Origin: DASZGL01 sp035938875
Lineage (GTDB): Bacteria; Chloroflexota; Dormibacteria; Aeolococcales; Aeolococcaceae
Length of the DNA: 9,981 bases
Direction of reading: 5' to 3'
NCBI GenBank assembly: GCA_035938875.1
Contig: DASZGL010000019.1
Span: forward strand, 1-9,981
The position numbers were made by a program, and so were the translations under genes. The notes below the pieces were generated by a model, which was not told the DNA's origin, ran no database searches, and saw only the letters and a list, made by a program, of their open reading frames with translations. Of this stretch, positions 1 to 5,387 are shown piece after piece; position 1 is the first letter of the stretch, and every line of letters starts with the position of its first letter.

Positions 1-342
1 CGACACTGGGAAGATCTGGCGGTCGCCGTCGCAGGCGTTGTATATGTAGACACCATATTTGCGCTCACGGCTGACTGCGTTGACGCGGATCAGGCGCCAC
101 TCGCTGTAGTAGCAGTAGCGGCCAGGAGGTCGAGTAGGTACATTGTGACCCGCGCCCGAGGTATCAACCGCCGAATGGAGCGTCAGGGTCTCGAACGCAG
201 TGTTGCCCACGGTGGTTGGACTCAAGGTCACAAATAGTTCGGTCTGCGATCGCGGGGGCGGGCTACCGCTGACGGCCATCGTTGAGATGATCGCCGTCGC
301 GAGAGACGGCATAATTGCTAATGCAAGCTTGAGGCTAACCAC
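1..342 (-). CDS. Unrecognised exported protein, N-terminal part (runs off left edge)
   Basis: The minus frame is open from 342 to the window edge (114 codons) with no stop, while the opposite strand in the same register is interrupted by stops. I choose the GTG at 342-340: an AAGG/AGGTGG ribosome binding site lies just upstream, and the start gives a convincing export signal, with Lys5 followed by a hydrophobic run to about residue 25 that ends near a V-S-G-S site. An ATG at 312 is the alternative; it would lose the lysine and most of the signal. No lipobox cysteine is visible. The mature part starts with a short Pro-rich stretch, then has beta-strand-like Thr/Val-rich sequence and a Tyr-rich segment with two cysteines (YCYY and NAC) that could form a disulfide outside the cell. 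The start overlaps the end of the 181-residue gene by 25 nt, so the two are probably co-transcribed and translationally coupled. I do not recognise the family and assign no function. Confidence 0.62.
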   Translation of the reverse strand, partial: MVSLKLALAIMPSLATAIISTMAVSGSPPPRSQTELFVTLSPTTVGNTAFETLTLHSAVDTSGAGHNVPTRPPGRYCYYSEWRLIRVNAVSRERKYGVYIYNACDGDRQIFPVS

Positions 343-863
343 TTGCCACCTTGCCTGTCGAACGAGAAGTCGGCGTGGAACCGAGTCGTTTCGTGATCGG
401 TTTCAATCGGATCTAGCGCTGGCCAATTCGCCTCATGACCAACTAGGGAGTAGTCGACAGATGCAATCGCTGAATCGCCTGTTACCGACACGCGCCACGA
501 CGCTTCTTGGAAATTGATTCGAGTGGCTGCGAAGCAGCGCTTATCCAGACGGCTGTTAGTCGCCGGAACGCCGGCATTGCCGTCGGCTTGGCTGCCCGGT
601 TCGGTTAGTGCGTGGAGCGGCGTGGGATCGCCTGTCTTTACGCTCTCCTCCAAAGCCGCAATAAACGCGCGCACCGCCGCCTTCACCTCCGCCACGCGAG
701 GGTCCGCCGTCGCTGACGGTGTGGCGCTCGCCGTCGTCGAGGTCCGCACCGCCGTCCCCGATCCCCCCGACCCGCGAAACGCAAAGACGCCGATGGCAGC
801 CACGATCCCCAGGCCGACAACGACCCCGGCGACCTGCAGCCAGTAACGGCGGACGAATCCCAT
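318..863 (-). CDS. Single-pass membrane protein with extracytoplasmic domain, possibly NTF2-like
   Basis: A 181-residue protein. After a short basic N-terminus (FVRRYW) comes one membrane helix at about residues 10-29, then a Gly/Ser/Thr/Ala-rich linker at about 31-53, then a folded domain at 56-181. The domain begins with an amphipathic helix ending in a K-T-G-D turn, followed by a Ser/Gly/Asn-rich stretch and several beta-rich segments that finish in G-K-W-L. This helix-then-sheet order and size resemble SnoaL/NTF2-like domains placed outside the membrane in actinobacteria. That fold call is my inference, and no catalytic residues are evident. I choose ATG 863 over an in-frame ATG at 908 because GAGGAAGG directly precedes it, and because the 908 codon lies inside the -10 box of the best promoter candidate. 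It is the first gene of a probable two-gene unit with the exported protein that overlaps its 3' end. Confidence 0.72.
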   Translation of the reverse strand: MGFVRRYWLQVAGVVVGLGIVAAIGVFAFRGSGGSGTAVRTSTTASATPSATADPRVAEVKAAVRAFIAALEESVKTGDPTPLHALTEPGSQADGNAGVPATNSRLDKRCFAATRINFQEASWRVSVTGDSAIASVDYSLVGHEANWPALDPIETDHETTRFHADFSFDRQGGKWLASSLH

Positions 864-903
864 CCTTCCTCGAGCGGCCCGTGCCAGCGCCGGGTGGGCT
901 GGC

Positions 904-933
904 AACATACACGGAGATGTGGTAGTCCGTCAA
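904..933 (-). promoter_or_regulatory. Sigma70-type promoter for the left-edge minus-strand gene pair
   Basis: On the minus strand, TTGACG (933-928) is followed after an 18-nt spacer by TATGTT (909-904), matching the consensus at 5/6 and 4/6 positions. Transcription would start near 897, giving a leader of about 34 nt before ATG 863, with its GAGGAAGG ribosome binding site. The element sits in the roughly 105-nt gap between divergent genes. I found no comparable promoter facing the exporter gene. Confidence 0.5.
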
Positions 934-968
934 CCGTCCTCGCCGTGTCGGACAATCCGTTCGCATCC

Positions 969-1607
969 ATGAACGCCCAGCTCTTCGCCTTCATCGGCGT
1001 CGCCGCCCTGCTGACGATCACACCTGGTGCAGACATGGCGCTGGTCACCCGTGTAGCACTCACGCGGGGGCGGCCGACGGCGCTCAAGACCATCGCCGGG
1101 ATCTGCAGCGGCCTCATGGTCCACGCCACGGCCTCGGCCGTCGGGCTCTCCGCCATCCTGCTGCGCTCAGCCCGAGCGTTCGACACCGTCAAGCTGATCG
1201 GGGCCGTCTACCTCCTCTTCCTCGGCGTCCAGGCGGTCCGCGAATCCCGGCGGTCCGACGAGGAGCTGGCCCGCCACCTCGAGGCTCCCGCCACTCGGGG
1301 CATCGCCGTCCTCAACCACCCCTACGCGATGGGGCTGCTGAGCAACGTGCTCAACCCCAAGGTGGCGCTCTTCTACCTCACCTTCCTTCCCCAGTTCCTC
1401 TCGCCGGGCGATCCCATCCTCGCCAAGTCGCTGCTCCTCGCCGGCATCCACGCGACCCTCGGCGTCATCTGGCTGGTGGCCTACGCGACCCTCATCGTCC
1501 GCCTGCGTGCGACGTTCACCCGTCCCACATTCCGGCGCTGGATGGAGCGCACCGTCGGCGCCGTGCTCATCGGCTTCGGCGCGCGACTCGCCTGGGTGCA
1601 GCGGTGA
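969..1607 (+). CDS. LysE/RhtB-family amino-acid (or metabolite) exporter
   Basis: A 212-residue integral membrane protein of the LysE/RhtB translocator superfamily, whose members export amino acids or related small metabolites. The N-terminal helix carries T-P-G-A-D (residues 18-22), a version of the family's TPGPD signature. Asn-Pro-Lys at 129-131, followed by A-L-F-Y and F-L-P-Q-F, is the family's second hallmark. Hydrophobic segments at about 5-25, 42-66, 72-91, 120-145, 152-175 and 190-210 fit the usual six helices, and the length is typical (about 205-215). I choose ATG 969 because it places the first helix right after the start. GTG 945 would add eight residues, and no start has a clear ribosome binding site. 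The stop overlaps the next gene's start (GTGA), making this the first gene of a three-gene operon. The substrate cannot be read from sequence; the partner dehydrogenase hints at an organic acid or amino acid. Confidence 0.88.
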   Translation: MNAQLFAFIGVAALLTITPGADMALVTRVALTRGRPTALKTIAGICSGLMVHATASAVGLSAILLRSARAFDTVKLIGAVYLLFLGVQAVRESRRSDEELARHLEAPATRGIAVLNHPYAMGLLSNVLNPKVALFYLTFLPQFLSPGDPILAKSLLLAGIHATLGVIWLVAYATLIVRLRATFTRPTFRRWMERTVGAVLIGFGARLAWVQR

Positions 1608-2467
1608 CCATCGCCGCGCCTCCGCTCCCCGACGGCGCCACCGCGCTCGAGCTGCACATCACCTCGGGTCGTATCGCCGCGTGCAGCTTCGGTTCGAGCG
1701 ATGCGCCGCTGATCCTCTGCGTGCACGGGCTGAGTGCCAACCAGCGCAGCTATGACGTCATCGCGCCGCGCCTGGCCGCCCAGGGTCGCCGCGTCGTCGC
1801 CATCGACCTGCGCGGGCGCGGGTACAGCGAGGTCACCCCGCCCGGCACCTACGGATGGGATGCGCACGCCGCCGACGTGCTTGAGATCGCCACCGCACTC
1901 GACGCTCCGATGTTCGATCTCGTCGGCCACTCCATGGGCGGCTACGTCAGCATGATCGCGGCGGCGCGCCAGCCGGAGCGCATTCGCCGCCTGGTCCTCA
2001 TCGACATCGCCGGCAGACCGGAGCCCGACAGCACCCCACCGATCGTCGCCGCGGTGGAGCGTCTCGGCGTCGTCCAGCCGTCGGTCGACGCCTACATCGC
2101 GAAGATCCGCGCCACGGCTGCCATCGACGTCTGGAGCGAGAAGTGGGAACGCTACTTCGCCTACGAGCTGCGCGAGACCGAGGGCGGTGTCGTCTCGCGC
2201 ACCAGCCGCGACGCGGTCGTCGAGGACATGAGCCACGGAGCCTCGCACGACATCGAGACCGTCTGGCCGCTCCTGCGCATGCCCACGCTGCTGGTGCGAG
2301 CCGGGCGCCCGATTCTGCCAGGCCTCGGCTACGTCGTCAGCGCCGCGGATCGCGATCGCTTCGTGAAGACCGCCCCGGACGCTCGTGCCGTGGACATCGA
2401 CGCCAACCACTACGGCGTGGTCATGCACGAGGACACCGTCCGCGCGCTCGAGGCTTTCCTGCGGTGA
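1604..2467 (+). CDS. Alpha/beta-fold hydrolase
   Basis: A 287-residue soluble alpha/beta hydrolase. It shows the oxyanion-hole segment C-V-H-G-L (39-43), the D-L-R-G-R-G turn (68-73), the nucleophile elbow G-H-S-M-G-G with Ser110, and a C-terminal N-H-Y-G with the likely catalytic His269. The third catalytic residue is less clear: the loop after the penultimate strand reads R-A-G-R-P-I-L-P-G-L-G where many family members have an Asp, so the acid may instead follow strand beta6, where Asp134 lies. The GTG start overlaps the exporter's stop by 4 nt, and its own stop overlaps the dehydrogenase's GTG by 4 nt, so translation is probably coupled throughout. Given its neighbour, an esterase or lactonase that releases hydroxyacids is a reasonable guess, but the reaction is not determined by the sequence. 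Confidence 0.85.
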   Translation: MTIAAPPLPDGATALELHITSGRIAACSFGSSDAPLILCVHGLSANQRSYDVIAPRLAAQGRRVVAIDLRGRGYSEVTPPGTYGWDAHAADVLEIATALDAPMFDLVGHSMGGYVSMIAAARQPERIRRLVLIDIAGRPEPDSTPPIVAAVERLGVVQPSVDAYIAKIRATAAIDVWSEKWERYFAYELRETEGGVVSRTSRDAVVEDMSHGASHDIETVWPLLRMPTLLVRAGRPILPGLGYVVSAADRDRFVKTAPDARAVDIDANHYGVVMHEDTVRALEAFLR

Positions 2468-3237
2468 GCAACGCGTCGCACCTGGCCGGGCGGCGCGCAC
2501 TGGTCACCGGCGCCGCCTCGGGGATCGGCCTCGCCGTGGCGCGGCACCTCGGTGAGCGCGGCGCCACCGTTATCCTCAGCGACCTGCCCGGCGACGGCCT
2601 GGCGCGCGCCGCCGCCTCGATCCCCGGCGCGCTCTCGATCCCCGCCGATCTCTTCCAACGCAGCCAGGTGCACCACCTCGCCGACGGCGCTGGAGATGTC
2701 GACATCCTCGTCAACAACGCGGGCCTGCAGCACGTCAGCCCGATCGAGGAATTCGACGAGCAGCGCTGGGACCTGCTCGTCGGCGTGATGCTCACCGCTC
2801 CGTTCCTGCTCTGCAAGCGCCTGCTCCCCGGGATGTACGCGCGCGACTTCGGCCGGATCATCAACATCGCCTCGGTCCACGGGCTGGTCGCCTCGCCGTT
2901 CAAATCGGCGTACATCTCCGCCAAGCACGGCATCGTCGGCTTCACCAAGACCGTCGCGCTCGAGGCGGCGACCCACTCGAGCAACGTCACCGCACACGCC
3001 ATCTGTCCGTCCTATGTGCGCACCCCATTGGTCGAGAACCAGATCGCCGCCCAGGCCCGGACACACGGCATCGCCGCCGACCAGGTGCTCGACAAGGTGA
3101 TGCTCACCAGCAACGCGATACGACAGCTCATCGAACCTGACGACGTCGCCGGCGCCGTCGAGTTCCTCTGCGGTCCGTCCGCGTGGTCGATGACCGGCTC
3201 GGTGCTGACCATGGACGCCGGCTGGCTGGCGCACTGA
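2464..3237 (+). CDS. bdhA: 3-hydroxybutyrate dehydrogenase-type short-chain dehydrogenase
   Basis: A 257-residue classical SDR, probably oxidising D-3-hydroxybutyrate to acetoacetate with NAD. The Rossmann motif T-G-A-A-S-G-I-G is at 15-22. Asp40 at the end of beta2 favours NAD over NADP. N-N-A-G is at 84-87, and the catalytic Ser137, Tyr150 and Lys154 lie in I-A-S-V-H-G and S-A-Y-I-S-A-K-H-G. The stretches N-N-A-G-L-Q-H-V-S-P-I-E-E-F, H-G-L-V-A-S-P-F-K-S-A-Y and T-P-L-V-E-N-Q-I are characteristic of 3-hydroxybutyrate dehydrogenases. The tetrad Asn is replaced by Met109 (V-M-L-T-A-P-F), which I recall as normal in actinobacterial homologues. The GTG start at 2464 lies in the stop of the upstream hydrolase (GTGA) and gives a standard-length N-terminus. 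It is the last gene of the operon; its stop is 10 nt from the stop of the convergent hydrolase, leaving no room for a separate terminator. Confidence 0.88.
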   Translation: MSNASHLAGRRALVTGAASGIGLAVARHLGERGATVILSDLPGDGLARAAASIPGALSIPADLFQRSQVHHLADGAGDVDILVNNAGLQHVSPIEEFDEQRWDLLVGVMLTAPFLLCKRLLPGMYARDFGRIINIASVHGLVASPFKSAYISAKHGIVGFTKTVALEAATHSSNVTAHAICPSYVRTPLVENQIAAQARTHGIAADQVLDKVMLTSNAIRQLIEPDDVAGAVEFLCGPSAWSMTGSVLTMDAGWLAH

Positions 3238-3247
3238 ACCCCGCGCC

Positions 3248-4183
3248 TCAGGCGATCGAACGCTCCTCGCGGTCGTCCCATATGGCGATCCGGCAGCTGC
3301 GACCGCGCTCGCCCTCGGCGGCCTCGCTGCGCTCACGCCGCCGACGACGTTGCGCCGCTCGACCGGCCACGTCGTCGCACGCGTCGACCAGGGCGGGGAC
3401 GAACACCTGGGGGTTGAGCGCGCAGGCGAAATGGTCGCCGTCGACCTCGAAGACTCGCGCACCGGGAATCGAAGCGGCCATGATGCGCTGTTCGGCGGCA
3501 GGCACGAGTGGGTCGCGCATGGTGAGCACCACGGCGGTGGGCACATCGACCTCGTTGAGCCAGCCGAGGGCAGAGAACCGTCCCAGCTCGAGGCCACCCT
3601 CGACCAGCGAGCGCGCATCGTGTCCGCGAATCTCGCCGGTGTCGATCCATCCCGGTGGCGCCACAGCGGTCATGACCCTGCGGACGACGTCGCCGAGGCG
3701 CGGGATCGGTGTCAGAGTGACCCCGGCAAGGAGTCCGTAGAACAACGGTGTCGCCTGCGCTGCGCCGGGGAACGACGCAGCCGTCGCGCACAGCACCACG
3801 CCATCGACGGCGTCGCGATGCCGCTGCCAGGTGAGCAGCGAGATCGGTCCACCCATCGAGTACCCGGCGAGAATCGCATGCTCGACCTCGAGCACGTCAA
3901 TCAGCGCGGCGATATCGTCCGCGCAGTCGACCAGCCGGAACGGCTTGCAGGCGATTCCCTTGCCATGCCCGCGCAGGTCGATGGCGATCACCCGGTAGCG
4001 CTCGCCGAGCGCGGCCATGCTGGGCCGCCAGTTCAGCAGCCCCGTCGCGGTCCAGCCGTGCACCAGGATGACCGCCGGCGCTCCCCGCGGCCCGGGGATC
4101 TCGCGAACGAACGTGGTGCCGCGACCAGGTAGCTCGACGGGGCGTCCCGGAGGCACCTGTGACGGGGTTGGTCCGACAGCCAT
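3248..4183 (-). CDS. Alpha/beta-fold hydrolase with charged C-terminal tail
   Basis: A 311-residue alpha/beta hydrolase with a complete apparent triad: nucleophile Ser109 in G-Y-S-M-G-G (107-112), acid Asp224 in T-M-R-D-P-L-V-P, and His251 in D-G-D-H-F. The oxyanion segment is L-V-H-G-W-T (40-45), and D-L-R-G-H-G-K-G (69-76) follows strand beta4. A lid-like region lies at about 140-210. After the fold ends near 270, a ~40-residue tail begins with a run of arginines and is rich in Arg and Glu; it is not part of the usual domain. There is no signal peptide, so it is probably cytoplasmic. ATG 4183 is chosen because GGTGGGG sits 5 nt upstream and homologous sequence begins soon after. It follows the deacetylase gene on the same strand after 62 nt and may share its transcript. 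It resembles lipase/esterase and haloperoxidase-like members; the substrate is unknown. Confidence 0.83.
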   Translation of the reverse strand: MAVGPTPSQVPPGRPVELPGRGTTFVREIPGPRGAPAVILVHGWTATGLLNWRPSMAALGERYRVIAIDLRGHGKGIACKPFRLVDCADDIAALIDVLEVEHAILAGYSMGGPISLLTWQRHRDAVDGVVLCATAASFPGAAQATPLFYGLLAGVTLTPIPRLGDVVRRVMTAVAPPGWIDTGEIRGHDARSLVEGGLELGRFSALGWLNEVDVPTAVVLTMRDPLVPAAEQRIMAASIPGARVFEVDGDHFACALNPQVFVPALVDACDDVAGRAAQRRRRRERSEAAEGERGRSCRIAIWDDREERSIA

Positions 4184-4245
4184 GGCGACCCCACCATAAT
4201 CGTCCAAAACCCAGCCTCGTGCACAGTCAACAGAGCGTTGCTGAG

Positions 4246-5202
4246 TCAGGACAGGCGAAGGGGCAACCCGTCGCCGTGCTGCAACCCCGCGGGTCCCGGG
4301 GGTATCCGGTCCTCGTCGCGCGGCGGCGCCGCGGGGACAGAAGACGCCGGTGCAAGTCGTGACGCGTTCGAGAGCATGGCCGTCTCGACCGCGATCGCCG
4401 GTGCGGGCAGCGGCGTCGGCGGGGGCGTCGGTTCGCCTGGGGGCTCCGCTTCGAGGTTGACGGACGCGGCGAAGGCGGCGAGCGACTCGCCACCGCTCAC
4501 GCGCACCCGCGGCAGCAGGAAGCGCTGCAGATCGGACTGCACGGCGCCCGGCATCGTCGTCGTCGCGCTTCGGAAGCCGGCGCGCTCGACCATGGCGATG
4601 GCGGTTGAGTTGAAGTGCCCGAAGGGATAGGCGAAGTCGGTGACCGGCTGACTGGTCAGTGCGCGCAGCTGGTCGCGCGACCCGGCGATCTCCGCCCAGG
4701 CGACGCCGGGTGACATCTTCGCCAGGTCGACATGGTGCACGGTGTGCGCGCCGATCACCGATCCCAGCGAGGCAACGCGCTGCACCTGCACGGTGGTCAT
4801 GTAGTTGGGCTTTCCGAGGAGCCCGGGGCACACGTAGGTGGTTCCCCTGAAACCGTGCCACGCCATGATCGGCTCCGCCGCCGTCGCGAAGTCCGCGTAA
4901 CCGTCGTCGAATGTCAGGACGACCGAACGAGCTGGCAGAGACGCCTTGCCGCCGACCGCATCCATGACGTCGCCCATCGACACCGAATGGGCGCCGATGC
5001 GCTGCAGGTAGCTCATCTGCCTGGCAAAGTCCGCGGGAGTCACCGACAGGTTGAAGCCAACCCGGTCGCCGGCCAGCGGGTTGGTGCGAATGTAGTGATA
5101 CATCAGCACCGGCACACGGACGCTGCCCGCCGCAGCAACGTGGTGAACCGGACGTAGCGCACCCACTGCAACTGCGGCAAGAGCGGTGCCAGCGAGAATC
5201 AC
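4246..5202 (-). CDS. Exported NodB-type polysaccharide deacetylase
   Basis: A carbohydrate esterase family 4 protein expected to remove N- or O-acetyl groups from a surface glycan outside the membrane. From GTG 5202 it is 318 residues. P-V-L-M-Y-H (31-36) opens the domain as in PgaB-like members. Motif 1 is T-F-D-D-G (97-101, Asp99 base and Asp100 metal ligand), motif 2 is H-T-V-H-H (His153 and His157 metal ligands), and motif 3 is Y-P-F-G (192-195). From about residue 252 a ~65-residue Pro/Ala/Ser-rich tail extends past the domain, perhaps a wall-spanning or disordered segment. GTG 5202 is the first ordinary start codon, but it has no ribosome binding site and truncates an obvious signal peptide. 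The frame stays open upstream, encoding an Arg-Arg-Arg stretch, and an ATC at 5250 lies 5 nt behind AAAGGGGGG. The real start is therefore probably 5250. The gene sits between the nucleotidyltransferase and a hydrolase on the same strand. Confidence 0.85.
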   Translation of the reverse strand: MILAGTALAAVAVGALRPVHHVAAAGSVRVPVLMYHYIRTNPLAGDRVGFNLSVTPADFARQMSYLQRIGAHSVSMGDVMDAVGGKASLPARSVVLTFDDGYADFATAAEPIMAWHGFRGTTYVCPGLLGKPNYMTTVQVQRVASLGSVIGAHTVHHVDLAKMSPGVAWAEIAGSRDQLRALTSQPVTDFAYPFGHFNSTAIAMVERAGFRSATTTMPGAVQSDLQRFLLPRVRVSGGESLAAFAASVNLEAEPPGEPTPPPTPLPAPAIAVETAMLSNASRLAPASSVPAAPPRDEDRIPPGPAGLQHGDGLPLRLS

Positions 5203-5255
5203 CGTGACAGCAATACGTCGTCGCAGCGACGCAGCCGAAGACCTGAAGATTCCCG

Positions 5256-5266
5256 CCCCCCTTTCC
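5256..5266 (-). promoter_or_regulatory. Strong ribosome binding site without an ordinary start codon
   Basis: The minus strand reads GGAAAGGGGGG here, followed by CGGGA and then ATC at 5250. It is the strongest Shine-Dalgarno-like stretch near the deacetylase gene and lies at ideal distance from the ATC. No ATG, GTG or TTG follows it in the deacetylase frame until GTG 5202, 48 nt further on. It argues for initiation near 5250. Confidence 0.5.
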
Positions 5267-5326
5267 GAACAACCCTGGGCCGCCGGGTGGGATGGTCACT
5301 GATCCCGGCGCCACATCAGTATGGCG

Positions 5327-5332
5327 TCTATA
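5327..5332 (-). promoter_or_regulatory. Possible -10 box for the deacetylase gene
   Basis: TATAGA on the minus strand matches the -10 consensus at 4/6 positions and lies about 77 nt upstream of position 5250. No convincing -35 is found 16-18 nt before it, so this is only a candidate within the gap between the nucleotidyltransferase and the deacetylase. Confidence 0.22.
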
Positions 5333-5338
5333 TCGGGC

Positions 5339-5360
5339 AAAAGCGGCGTCAGGTTACGCC
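5339..5360 (-). terminator. Weak rho-independent terminator-like hairpin after the nucleotidyltransferase gene
   Basis: On the minus strand GGCGT-AACCTG-ACGCC (5360-5345) can form a 5-bp stem with a 6-nt loop, followed by GC and then TTTT (5342-5339). It begins 28 nt after the stop of the nucleotidyltransferase gene, where a terminator is expected. The short stem and short T run make it weak, so read-through into the deacetylase gene is possible. Confidence 0.35.
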
Positions 5361-5387
5361 CTTAACAACCTCTTACCGTGGATCGAC

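Noticed and set aside
200..846. Two small plus-strand frames (105 and 110 codons) at the left end
   Set aside because: They lie opposite the membrane protein and the exported protein, and lack ribosome binding sites and recognisable domains. The minus-strand frames have a promoter, ribosome binding sites and export signals.
1481..2500. Long open minus-strand frame (339 codons) opposite the hydrolase
   Set aside because: It is antisense to a clear alpha/beta hydrolase, has His/Arg/Asp-rich low-complexity sequence typical of GC-rich shadow frames, and no family motif.
2410..3618. Long open minus-strand frame (402 codons) opposite the dehydrogenase
   Set aside because: It spans the SDR gene and the end of the convergent hydrolase in the wrong register and shows no domain. 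The SDR motifs on the other strand are decisive.
4184..4260. TTGACT and GATTAT upstream of the second hydrolase as a promoter
   Set aside because: The spacing is 23 nt, too long for a sigma70-type promoter. Shared transcription with the deacetylase is simpler.
4184..5314. N-terminal extension of the second hydrolase to a 688-residue protein starting at GTG 5314
   Set aside because: The extension runs through the deacetylase gene in another frame and is Arg/Gly-rich without motifs. ATG 4183 has its own ribosome binding site.
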